Below, one piece after another: positions 1-6,940 of a stretch of DNA of 11,533 nucleotides. The notes beneath the pieces were generated by a model, which was not told where the DNA came from, made no database searches, and worked only from the letters and a program-made list of their open reading frames with translations. The stretch spans positions 1-11,533 of the forward strand of contig JAOPZG010000153.1 of NCBI GenBank assembly GCA_025964215.1, read 5' to 3'. Source of the stretch: Conexibacter sp. (GTDB taxonomy: Bacteria; Actinomycetota; Thermoleophilia; Solirubrobacterales; Solirubrobacteraceae). Each line of letters opens with the position of its first letter. Positions within the stretch are counted from its first letter, which is position 1. Position numbers and translations under genes: made by a program.

Positions 1-846
1 CGCGTCGGCGTCGAGGCCGGTCGGGCCGGCGACGGCCTCGGGCGGGAAGTCGGCGACGAGCGCGCGGACCTCGGCGAGCGCCTCGGCCTCCACGCGGCCC
101 TCGGCGGCGCCGAGCGAGTCCAACCCCTCGTCGAACACCACGTGCAGCAACGCCATCAACAACAACGCGTCGGTGCCCGGCCGGATCGCGAGGTGCTCGT
201 CGGCCTCCTGCACCGTGCGGCTGCGGCGCGGGTCGACGACGACGATCCTCCCGCCGCGCGCCCGGATCCTCCGCAGCCGCCCGCGCGCGTCCGGCGCGGT
301 CATCAGCGAGCCGTTGGAGGCGAGCGGGTTCGCGCCGAGGCAGAGCAGGTAGTCGGTGCGGTCGAGGTCCGGCACCGCGATCGTCGTGCCGGTCCCGAAG
401 AGCAGGGCCGAGGCCGCCTGCTTGGGGTACTGGTCGACGGTGCTCGCGCTGAAGACGTTCTTGGAGCCCAAGGCCTTCAACAAGACCTTGCCGTAGAGGA
501 GGAAGGCGAGCGAGTGCGCGGAGGGGTTGCCGATGTACGCGGCGACCGCGTCGTGCCCGCCGCGCTCGATCACGGCCGGCAGCTTCTCGGCGATCAGCGC
601 GAACGCCTCGTCCCACGAGGCCGGCGCGAACGTGCCGTCCGCCTGCTTGATCAGCGGCGTGCGCACGCGATCCGGGTCGTCGTGGAGCTCCTTGATGGAC
701 ACGCCCTTCGGGCACAGGAAGCCGTGGCTGAAGACGTCCTCGGCGTCCCCGCGCACCTTCGTGACGGTGTGCGCCACGGGGTCGACCTCGAGCGCGAGCC
801 CGCAGGTCGCCTCGCACAGGGGACAGGTCCGGAAGGCGACGGGCAT
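1..846 (-). CDS. Molybdopterin-dependent oxidoreductase, N-terminal part (formate dehydrogenase/nitrate reductase superfamily)
   Basis: The reverse strand reads open from an ATG at 846 to the window edge, giving 282 residues of a protein whose C-terminus lies outside. It opens with a [4Fe-4S] motif, C8-x2-C11-x3-C15 and C45 in FLCPKG, followed by the DDPDRVRTP stretch and the W78DEA segment typical of bis-MGD molybdenum enzymes. GANPLASNG and VVVDPRRSRT (about 170-210) fit the cofactor-binding domain. No twin-arginine signal precedes the cluster, so a cytoplasmic enzyme is inferred. The start is well fixed: an in-frame TAG lies four codons upstream (856-858), with no other start between. A GGAG at 859-862 is a possible but distant ribosome site. 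By position, the molybdenum ligand would be near D138 rather than a Cys or selenocysteine. The substrate cannot be told from this part; formate is only one option. Confidence 0.9.
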   Translation of the reverse strand, partial: MPVAFRTCPLCEATCGLALEVDPVAHTVTKVRGDAEDVFSHGFLCPKGVSIKELHDDPDRVRTPLIKQADGTFAPASWDEAFALIAEKLPAVIERGGHDAVAAYIGNPSAHSLAFLLYGKVLLKALGSKNVFSASTVDQYPKQAASALLFGTGTTIAVPDLDRTDYLLCLGANPLASNGSLMTAPDARGRLRRIRARGGRIVVVDPRRSRTVQEADEHLAIRPGTDALLLMALLHVVFDEGLDSLGAAEGRVEAEALAEVRALVADFPPEAVAGPTGLDADA

Positions 847-929
847 GGGCGAAAGCTACTCCGACACTCGTCCAGCGACCACATCCCCACCTCAACGCGG
901 CGCGCCCGGGGCCGATGCCTGTGAGGGCC

Positions 930-2339
930 ATGGAGGCAAAGCACGCAACGGACTGCGCGCCCTGGAAGGAAGGCATCGACCCCGATGCCATCCGGTCAGT
1001 GGCCGGCGCCATCGACGAACTGGCCGAGTTCCCGGTCCTGGACGCCACGGTGCTCCGTGTCATCGCGCTCTGCGATGACCAGGAGTCCACGGCGGCCGAC
1101 CTGGTCGACGCCCTGGAGCAGGACGCGACCTTCGCCGCGAACCTCCTGCGCTTCAGCAACTCGGCGGCGCGCGCGCATCCGATCCGCGCGAAGACGATCC
1201 GCCAGGCCGTGATGCTCGTCGGGCGGCGCGCGCTGCGTCGCCTCGCGCTCGAGGCCGCGACCTTCCGCTTCCTGGAGCGCTCGAAGGGCAACGGCCGCGC
1301 CTCGTGCGGCCAGCTGCACCTGCACGCGATCACCGTCGCCCTCGGCGCGGCCGCCTGCGCCGAGGAGGCCCGGATTCCGGCCGACACCGTCCACCTGGCC
1401 GGCCTGCTGCACGACGTCGGCAAGCTCGTCCTGCCGGAGGTCTTCGGCGAGGAGGCCTGCGACGCCCTGGCGCGTGAGTTCCCCGCCGGCGCCGAGCGGG
1501 TCCTGGCCGAGCGCGAGCGCTTCGGCATCGACCACGCCCAGTGCGGCGCGCTGCTGGCCGAGCGCTGGGGGCTGCCCGCCGAGATCGCCTCGATCATCGC
1601 CTGGCACCACGGCGGCCCGACCGGCGTCGGCGCGCCGAACGCGGACGTCGCGTGCGTGCAGCTCGCCGACAACGTCGCGGGCATGCTCGCGGGCGTCGAG
1701 GCCGACCACGCGCTGCTCGAGGTCTCGCTCGATCGCCTCGGGCTGACCTCCGACGTGCTGGACGTCCTGGCCGACCAGATCGCGGTCCCGGAGCAGCGCG
1801 GCGGCGAGGCCGGACGCCTGGCCTCGCGCGTCGCCGAGCTCGAGCGGCTCTCGCAGACCGACGACCTGACCGGGCTGGCGAACCGCCGGCACTGGCTGCA
1901 GACGACGCGGATGGCGCTGATCGAGAACGGCGGCGGCGCGATCCTGATCTGCGACATCGACCACTTCAAGGCGGTCAACGAGCGCCACGGCATGGCCGCG
2001 GGCGACCTCGTGCTGGCCGAGATCGGCCGGATCCTGGCGGTCCACGGGCACGCGGGGCGGCTGGGCGGCGACGAGTTCGCCGTGCTCGTCCCGGGCAACC
2101 TCGAGGAGGCCGTGCAGGCCGCGCAGCGGATCATGGCGCAGGTCGGCGAGGTCTTCGAGGCGGGCAGCGGGCCGAAGGTCGACCTGTCTCTGGGCTGCGC
2201 CGCGGCGCCGACGCACGGCAGTGAGCTGGCGGAGCTCCTGGAGGCGGCGGACGTCGCGCTCCTGGACGCCAAGCGCACGGGCCGGTCGCGGGCGATGATC
2301 GCCGGCGCCGAGCTGCGCGACGACCACCTCGCCGCCTAG
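930..2339 (+). CDS. HDOD domain plus GGDEF domain signalling protein (probable diguanylate cyclase)
   Basis: A 469-residue cytoplasmic protein with two domains. Residues about 20-225 form an HDOD (HD-related) domain: GLLHDVGK carries H161-D162, with further H130/H132, H202, H226-H227 and D247 in the usual metal-ligand order. There is no GYP motif, so this is not an HD-GYP phosphodiesterase. A short, probably helical linker (291-310) leads into a GGDEF domain with DLTGLANRR, DIDHFK (342-347) and an intact GGDEF at 379-383, so synthesis of cyclic di-GMP from GTP is expected. The RxxD inhibitory site is absent: the four residues ending five before GGDEF are AVHG. There are no membrane segments. 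I chose ATG 930 because GAGG lies just upstream, though only 3 nt away; the alternative in-frame ATG at 915 has no ribosome site. It is divergent from the molybdoenzyme gene. The HDOD input is unknown. Confidence 0.92.
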   Translation: MEAKHATDCAPWKEGIDPDAIRSVAGAIDELAEFPVLDATVLRVIALCDDQESTAADLVDALEQDATFAANLLRFSNSAARAHPIRAKTIRQAVMLVGRRALRRLALEAATFRFLERSKGNGRASCGQLHLHAITVALGAAACAEEARIPADTVHLAGLLHDVGKLVLPEVFGEEACDALAREFPAGAERVLAERERFGIDHAQCGALLAERWGLPAEIASIIAWHHGGPTGVGAPNADVACVQLADNVAGMLAGVEADHALLEVSLDRLGLTSDVLDVLADQIAVPEQRGGEAGRLASRVAELERLSQTDDLTGLANRRHWLQTTRMALIENGGGAILICDIDHFKAVNERHGMAAGDLVLAEIGRILAVHGHAGRLGGDEFAVLVPGNLEEAVQAAQRIMAQVGEVFEAGSGPKVDLSLGCAAAPTHGSELAELLEAADVALLDAKRTGRSRAMIAGAELRDDHLAA

Positions 2340-2369
2340 GCAGGCACAACCCACCTCCGTCGAGCGCGT

Positions 2370-2414
2370 CGAGGGACGACTCGTGGTCGAATAGCGACCA
2401 TGAGTCGTCCCTCG
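2370..2414 (+). promoter_or_regulatory. 20-bp inverted repeat / RNA hairpin covering a start codon
   Basis: Bases 2370-2389 pair with 2395-2414 around a 5-nt loop (aatag, 2390-2394). All 20 positions pair in the plus-strand RNA; the only non-Watson-Crick pair is a G-U (2383 with 2401). In the opposite RNA this would be a C-A mismatch, so the structure favours plus-strand transcripts. The hairpin starts 30 nt after the HDOD-GGDEF stop and contains the ATG (2400-2402) of the following gene in its right arm. It could be a terminator for the upstream gene (no U tract follows), a translational block, or a palindromic DNA operator. The pairing is seen directly; the role is inference. Confidence 0.7.
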
Positions 2415-2687
2415 TTGGTGGCTGCGCGCTGGTACGAGCTGCGCCGCGCGCAGAGCCGCAAGCCGGCGACCTACACGTGCCCGTTCTGCCCGCGCAAGCT
2501 GCCGGCGTTCAGCGAGCACGTGCTGATCCGGCCGGAGGGGCAGGGCGAGGGCCGGCGGCACGCGCACCTCGCGTGCACGGCGAAGGCGCGGGCGGCGGGC
2601 CGCCTGCCGTCGGAGTCCGAGTGGCGGGCGACGCAGCCGCGGCGGCCCGGAGCGCTCCGCCGGCTGCTGGCAAGATGGCGAACATGA
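2400..2687 (+). CDS. Small putative zinc-binding protein, unrecognised (95 aa)
   Basis: I do not recognise this family. The 95-residue basic protein has a CPFC knuckle (C27, C30) and a second candidate metal pair H54/H56 and C59 in HAHLAC, which together could bind one zinc. A basic helix (WYELRRAQSRK, 11-21) precedes the knuckle, and the tail is Arg-rich ([15 protein letters not shown]). Single-stranded nucleic-acid or protein binding is possible but unproven. No membrane segment is seen. The ATG at 2400 has no Shine-Dalgarno and sits inside a 20-bp hairpin, so translation may need a transcript that begins close to the start codon. TTG 2415 and GTG 2418 are in-frame alternatives without better ribosome sites. 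Its stop overlaps the next gene's ATG (ATGA, 2684-2687), suggesting translational coupling. The Cys/His spacing and the overlap argue that it is a real gene. Confidence 0.68.
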   Translation: MSRPSLVAARWYELRRAQSRKPATYTCPFCPRKLPAFSEHVLIRPEGQGEGRRHAHLACTAKARAAGRLPSESEWRATQPRRPGALRRLLARWRT

Positions 2688-3343
2688 GCGACGATCCGCT
2701 GGTCACGACGCGCCGGTCGCTGCACGCGCTCGCCGAGCGCGTCATCAGCCCGCTGCGAGTGCAGGCGACGGGCAACGAGATCGCGCTGCGGGTCCGGCCG
2801 GGCGGCTTCGGGACCCCGGACCTGCCGGACGGCTCGTGGGTCGGGACGAGCGGGACCGATCTGGTGCGCAGCGCGGCCGACGGTGGCGAGGCGCGGGCGG
2901 CGATCACGTCGCTGCGCTCGGCCGCGCAGTTCGTCGGGCTCGCCGACGAGGTCGCGGCGGCGCTGCCGGACGCGCGGCTGGAGGTCCACGCGGGCGCGGC
3001 GCTCGTCCTGGCCGACGCGTGGGCGCGCGGCGAGGAGGCGTTGGAGACCCTGATCGCCGGCGCCGCCACGCGCGACCAGCCCTCCGAGATCCACCTCTGG
3101 CCCGAGCACTTCGACCTCGCCATCGAGCTCGGCGCCGAGGGCGAGCGCGGCACCTACGGCATCTCGCCCGGCGACGCCGAGCACGAGGAGCCCTACGCCT
3201 ACGTCGCGCCGTGGACGGCGCCGGCGGAGACGGGCCCGTCGACCTTCTGGAACGCCGTCGGCTTCACCGGCGCCGAGCGCCCGGCGGACGACCCGGACGA
3301 GATCGCGGCGTTCTTCCGCGCGGCGGCGCGGCTGCTGGCCTAG
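2684..3343 (+). CDS. Conserved-looking protein of unknown function (219 aa)
   Basis: A soluble, acidic 219-residue protein with no signal peptide or membrane segment. I cannot assign a function. It has an N-terminal helical part ([14 protein letters not shown], 12-25), a beta-rich stretch rich in Gly ([18 protein letters not shown], 35-52), a central helical region (about 65-130) and a distinctive C-terminal block with [15 protein letters not shown] (135-149), TYGISPGD (157-164), PYAYVAPW (170-177) and STFWNAVGF (186-194). The density of Trp, His, Tyr and Phe in the last 90 residues suggests a folded ligand-binding or catalytic surface rather than a chance frame. The start at 2684 gives an ATGA overlap with the upstream small gene; an in-frame ATG at 2675 is the alternative. 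Its TAG overlaps the stop of the convergent recQ-type gene in a shared CTAG (3340-3343), leaving no space for a terminator. Confidence 0.82.
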   Translation: MSDDPLVTTRRSLHALAERVISPLRVQATGNEIALRVRPGGFGTPDLPDGSWVGTSGTDLVRSAADGGEARAAITSLRSAAQFVGLADEVAAALPDARLEVHAGAALVLADAWARGEEALETLIAGAATRDQPSEIHLWPEHFDLAIELGAEGERGTYGISPGDAEHEEPYAYVAPWTAPAETGPSTFWNAVGFTGAERPADDPDEIAAFFRAAARLLA

Positions 3344-4983
3344 CCCTCCTCGAGCAGCCCTCGCCGCGTGACGATCTCCTCGGAGAGCGTCTTGTAGCCG
3401 ACGCGGTCGAAGACGACGGTGAGGATGCCGGCGTCGATGCGCTGGATGGTGCCCTCGCCGAAGCTGGGGTGGTGGACGTGGTCGCCGACGGTGAAGGGCT
3501 CGTCGGTCGCTTGCGGATGAGCCGAGACGCCGTGGCCGGCGTCGCAGTTGTCGCAGTTGCCGCACGGTGGCTCGAAGGCCTCGCCGAAGTACCCCAACAA
3601 GAACGCCCGGCGGCAGGTCTCGTGCTCGGCGTAGGCGCGTACCATCTCGACGCGCGAGCGCTCGAAGCGCTCGCGGTCCTCCTCCTCGGCGCCGGCGGCG
3701 CGCAGGCCCGCGGCGAGGTCGACGCCGTCGAGCGCCGCGACCTGGCCGTCGTCGCCGACCTCGACCACGCCGGCCTCCTCGAGCCGATGCAGGACGGTGG
3801 CGATCCGGGAGCGCGCCATCCCGAGCTCGTCGCGCAGCGCGCCCGCGTCGACCGGGCGGCCCGCGGCCTGGACGACCCGCGCCACGCGCTCCAGCGTCGC
3901 CGGGTCGAGCTTGCCGGAGGCGAAGAAGCGGCGGCGGCCGAGGTCCTGCGGGCGGTAGAAGAGCTTGGCGATCGACGGCTTCCCGTCGCGGCCGGCGCGG
4001 CCGAGCTCCTGGAAGTAGGCGTCGATGGACTCGCTCACGTCGAGGTGCAGGACGAAGCGGACGTCGGGCTTGTCGACGCCCATGCCGAAGGCGATCGTGG
4101 CGACCATCACGTCGGCGCCGCCGGCCGGATCCATGAACGCGGCCTGCGCAGCGTCGCGCTGCCTGGCCGGCATCCCGCCGTGGTAGGCGGCGGCCTTGAC
4201 GCCCCGCGTGACCAGCGCCTCCGCGATCCGCTCCGCGTCCTTCTGCGTGGCGACGTAGACGATCCCCGTCATGCCCGGCCCGCAGCGCTGCGCGAGCACC
4301 GCGTCGAGCAGCGCGCGCTCCTTGTCGTCGGCCTCGTGGAAGCGCCGGACGCCGAGCCAGATGTTGGGGCGGTCGAAGCCCTTGACGATGATCGCCGGGT
4401 CCCGCAGCCGCAGGACGCGGACGATCTCCTCGCGCACGGGCGCGGCGGCGGTCGCGGTCAGGGCCAGGATCGGCGGGCGGCCGAGCGCCTCGGCGGCGGC
4501 GCCGAGCTCCAGGTACTCGGGCCGGAAGTCGTGGCCCCACTGCGAGACGCAGTGCGCCTCGTCGACCACGAACAGCGACGGCGCGCACGCCCGCAGCCGC
4601 GCGAGCGTGCCGGCGTTGGCGAGCTGCTCGGGCGCGAGCAGGACGAACTCCGTCTCGCCCGCCTCCAGCGCGCGGAAGACCTCCTCGCGGGCGGCGTGCG
4701 AGAGGGTCGAGTTGAGCTCGGCGGCCGCGCCGCCCTCGGCCTGGGCGACCTGGTCGCGCTGGAGCGCGATCAGCGGCGAGACGACGATCGTCGGCCCGTC
4801 GCGGAAGAAGCCCGCGAGCTGGTAGATCGCCGACTTGCCGGAGCCGGTCGCCATGACGACGAGCGCGTCGCGGCCCTCCAGCGCGGCCTCGATCCCCTCC
4901 ATCTGGCCCGGGCGCAGGTGCTCGTGGCCCAGCTCCCGGCGGGCCGCCGCTTCGATCTCGTCTTCGTCGGGGAGCGGGGACAC
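3340..4983 (-). CDS. recQ: RecQ-family ATP-dependent DNA helicase with UvrD/PcrA-like C-terminal Tudor-type domain
   Basis: A 547-residue SF2 helicase predicted to unwind DNA 3' to 5'. The core has Walker A ATGSGKS (45-51), [13 protein letters not shown] (67-79), the DEAH box (141-144) with the RecQ aromatic loop [11 protein letters not shown] (147-157), motif III LTATAAA (175-181) and motif [12 protein letters not shown] (325-334). A small winged-helix-like segment (about 358-420) precedes the zinc cysteines C457, C474, C477 and C480, which is the reverse of the E. coli RecQ order. There is no HRDC domain. Residues 497-547 ([15 protein letters not shown], then [11 protein letters not shown]) resemble the C-terminal Tudor-like domain of UvrD/PcrA, which in those helicases contacts RNA polymerase. 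The start is GTG at 4983, with GGTGAG eight bases upstream. It is divergent from uvrC across 36 bp. Helicase identity is firm; the role of the C-terminal domain is inferred. Confidence 0.95.
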   Translation of the reverse strand: MSPLPDEDEIEAAARRELGHEHLRPGQMEGIEAALEGRDALVVMATGSGKSAIYQLAGFFRDGPTIVVSPLIALQRDQVAQAEGGAAAELNSTLSHAAREEVFRALEAGETEFVLLAPEQLANAGTLARLRACAPSLFVVDEAHCVSQWGHDFRPEYLELGAAAEALGRPPILALTATAAAPVREEIVRVLRLRDPAIIVKGFDRPNIWLGVRRFHEADDKERALLDAVLAQRCGPGMTGIVYVATQKDAERIAEALVTRGVKAAAYHGGMPARQRDAAQAAFMDPAGGADVMVATIAFGMGVDKPDVRFVLHLDVSESIDAYFQELGRAGRDGKPSIAKLFYRPQDLGRRRFFASGKLDPATLERVARVVQAAGRPVDAGALRDELGMARSRIATVLHRLEEAGVVEVGDDGQVAALDGVDLAAGLRAAGAEEEDRERFERSRVEMVRAYAEHETCRRAFLLGYFGEAFEPPCGNCDNCDAGHGVSAHPQATDEPFTVGDHVHHPSFGEGTIQRIDAGILTVVFDRVGYKTLSEEIVTRRGLLEEG

Positions 4984-5019
4984 GGTCGGGTCTCACCCGA
5001 GCCTATCCTCGAAGGCAGC
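4984..5019. promoter_or_regulatory. Divergent recQ/uvrC promoter region (36 bp)
   Basis: Both start codons face away from this short gap, so promoter elements for both genes must lie here or inside the opposite coding region. The most AT-rich spot holds a TANNNT-type candidate -10 on each strand, overlapping by two bases: TATCCT (plus, 5004-5009) and TAGGCT (minus, 5005 down to 5000). The ribosome sites are GAAGG (5011-5015) for uvrC and GGTGAG for recQ. The implied leaders are very short. No -35 elements are convincing. This is a motif-level guess. Confidence 0.35.
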
Positions 5020-6918
5020 ATGGCCTCGACCTCTCCATCCGACGGGCGCAAGGACCGTCTCGCCGAGCAGCGCCGCAAGCTCCCCGACGGCCCGGGCGTC
5101 TACCTGTTCCACGACGCCAACGGCAAGGTCATCTACGTCGGCAAGGCCAAGTCCTTGAAGAAGCGCGTGGCGAGCCACTTCTCCAACCCGGTCACGCGCG
5201 GCGCCGTCCAGATGACCGCGCTGATCGACAGCGTCGACTTCATCCTGGTCGGCTCGGAGACCGAGGCGCTGCTCGTCGAGCAGAACTTCATCAAGCAGTA
5301 CCAGCCGCGGTTCAACATCAGGTTGCGGGACGACAAGTCCTACCCCTACATCGCGATCTCGATGGACGAGCCGTTCCCGCGGGTCTACTTCACGCGCGAG
5401 CGGCATCGCAAGACGCGGCTGTACTTCGGGCCGTACTCGAGCGCGAAGCGGACGCGCTCGACGCTCGAGACGCTCGGCAAGGTCTTCCAGTACCGCTCGT
5501 GCACGGGCGCGGAGCCGGGGCGCCGCAGCGGGTCGCCGTGCCTCGACTTCTACATCAAGCGCTGCGGCGCGCCGTGCGTCGACTACGGCGTGGATCGCGC
5601 GCAGTACATGGAGTCGATCGACGGCGTGCGGGCGTTCCTGTCCGGCCGCTACCGCGACATCGAGCGCGACCTCGAGGCGCGGATGAAGGAGGCGTCGGCC
5701 AAGCAGGAGTTCGAGCAGGCGGCGCTGGAGCGCAACCGGCTCTCCGCGGTCCGGTCGCTCTTGCAGAAGCAGCGGGTGGCGAGCGACCAGCACGGGAGCG
5801 CGGACGTCGTCGCGATCGCGGTCGACGGCGTCGACGCCAACGCCCAGGTCTTCCAGCTCCGCGACGGGGTGCTGAGCGATCGCCAGTCGTTCTACCTCGA
5901 CAACGCGACCGAGGCCCTGCCCGGCGAGGTGACGCAGGAGTTCTTGTTGCAGTACTACGGCGAGGCGACCGTGATCCCGCCGCAGATCATCGTGCAGGCC
6001 GACGTCGAGGACCTCGAGCCGCTGGCCGAGCTGCTGAGCGAGCGGCGCGGGTCGAACGTCGAGGTGCGCGCGGCGGAGCGCGGCGACAAGGCGCGGCTGC
6101 TGGACCTGGCGGAGCGCAACGCGCGGCTGGCGCTCGACCAGGAGCGGTTGAAGGTCGAGCGCTCGCGCCAGCAGCGCGTCGAGGCGCTGGACGACCTCCA
6201 GGCGGCGCTGCGGCTCGACGCGCTGCCGCTGCGGGTCGAGTGCTTCGACATCTCCAACCTGATGGGGACGCACACGGTCGCGTCGATGGTCGTCTTCGAG
6301 GGCGGCGCGCCGAAGAAGGCGGACTACCGGCGCTTCACGATCCGCGGCGGGGAGGAGGGCGTCCCGGACGACTTCGCCTCGATGAGCGAGGTGCTCACGC
6401 GGCGGCTGGCAAACTGGGAGCGCCAGCAGGACCTCTCGCCGCACGACCCGGATCGCAACGAGTCGTTCGCGACGCTTCCCAACCTGATCGTGATCGATGG
6501 CGGCAAGGGGCAGCTGTCCGCAGGCGTCGATGCCTTGCGGGGGTTCCTCGACCGCGGCGTCGCGGTGGTCTCGCTGGCGAAGCGGATCGAGGAGGTCTTC
6601 GTGCCGGGGCGGCCGGACCCGATCCTCCTGGGGCACGACACGCCGGCGTTGCAGCTCCTGCAGCGCGTGCGCGACGAGGCGCACCGCTTCGCGATCACGC
6701 ACCACCGGGTGCGGCGCGATCGGGCGATGACGACGTCGGTGCTCGATGACCTGCCGGGCATCGGCGAGGGGCGCAAGCGGGCGTTGTTGTTGCACTTCGG
6801 GTCGCCGGACGCGGTGCTCGACGCGACGCGCGAGCAGCTCGAGGCGGTGCCGGGCCTGCCGGGCAAGACGGCGCGAGACTTGTACACGTTCTTGCACCGG
6901 GTGCGGACGGGGCGCTAG
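5020..6918 (+). CDS. uvrC: Excinuclease ABC subunit C
   Basis: UvrC makes the two incisions around a lesion in the UvrABC nucleotide excision repair pathway, after UvrB is loaded on DNA. The 632-residue protein is full length for the family. In order: a GIY-YIG nuclease (GPGVYLF at 24-30, VIYVGK at 37-42, R49, E87) for the 3' cut; four cysteines C161, C174, C182 and C186, matching the spacing of the [4Fe-4S] ligands proposed for E. coli UvrC; a UVR motif that binds UvrB (about 213-253); the RNase H-like 5' nuclease with D410 (VECFDISN), D493 (VIDGGKGQL) and H555 (DEAHRF) as the likely DDH triad; and a C-terminal helix-hairpin-helix pair (LPGIGEGRKRAL, VPGLPGKTA) for DNA binding. ATG 5020 has GAAGG four bases upstream. 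The frame stays open far upstream, but that part is antisense to recQ and is not coding. Confidence 0.98.
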   Translation: MASTSPSDGRKDRLAEQRRKLPDGPGVYLFHDANGKVIYVGKAKSLKKRVASHFSNPVTRGAVQMTALIDSVDFILVGSETEALLVEQNFIKQYQPRFNIRLRDDKSYPYIAISMDEPFPRVYFTRERHRKTRLYFGPYSSAKRTRSTLETLGKVFQYRSCTGAEPGRRSGSPCLDFYIKRCGAPCVDYGVDRAQYMESIDGVRAFLSGRYRDIERDLEARMKEASAKQEFEQAALERNRLSAVRSLLQKQRVASDQHGSADVVAIAVDGVDANAQVFQLRDGVLSDRQSFYLDNATEALPGEVTQEFLLQYYGEATVIPPQIIVQADVEDLEPLAELLSERRGSNVEVRAAERGDKARLLDLAERNARLALDQERLKVERSRQQRVEALDDLQAALRLDALPLRVECFDISNLMGTHTVASMVVFEGGAPKKADYRRFTIRGGEEGVPDDFASMSEVLTRRLANWERQQDLSPHDPDRNESFATLPNLIVIDGGKGQLSAGVDALRGFLDRGVAVVSLAKRIEEVFVPGRPDPILLGHDTPALQLLQRVRDEAHRFAITHHRVRRDRAMTTSVLDDLPGIGEGRKRALLLHFGSPDAVLDATREQLEAVPGLPGKTARDLYTFLHRVRTGR

Positions 6919-6940
6919 GGGCGCCCCGCCCCGGCGCCTA
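6919..6940. terminator. Possible bidirectional terminator between uvrC and the lipoprotein gene
   Basis: The 19-bp gap between the converging stop codons contains GGCGCC at 6920-6925 and again at 6933-6938. These pair as a 6-bp GC-only stem with a 7-nt C-rich loop, and 6919 can add a G-U pair with 6939. No T tract follows on either side. A shared terminator for the two convergent genes is plausible, but the stem is short and GC-rich palindromes are common in this sequence. Confidence 0.35.

Noticed and set aside
142-924. Long plus-strand open frame opposite the molybdoenzyme gene
   Set aside because: Its Arg/Ala-rich translation has no domain signature, and the reverse strand encodes a clear [4Fe-4S] molybdoenzyme. 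It is a shadow of high third-position GC.
996-2567. Minus-strand open frame of 523 codons opposite the HDOD-GGDEF gene
   Set aside because: No recognisable motifs and a biased composition; the plus-strand gene has intact HD and GGDEF motifs.
2836-5019. In-frame open stretch upstream of uvrC that would make a 1360-residue protein
   Set aside because: This part is antisense to the recQ-type gene and reads as low-complexity Arg/Ala/Gly sequence. UvrC begins normally at ATG 5020 with a ribosome site and is full length from there.
4993-6897. Minus-strand open frame of 634 codons opposite uvrC
   Set aside because: A compositional shadow; UvrC motifs are complete on the plus strand.
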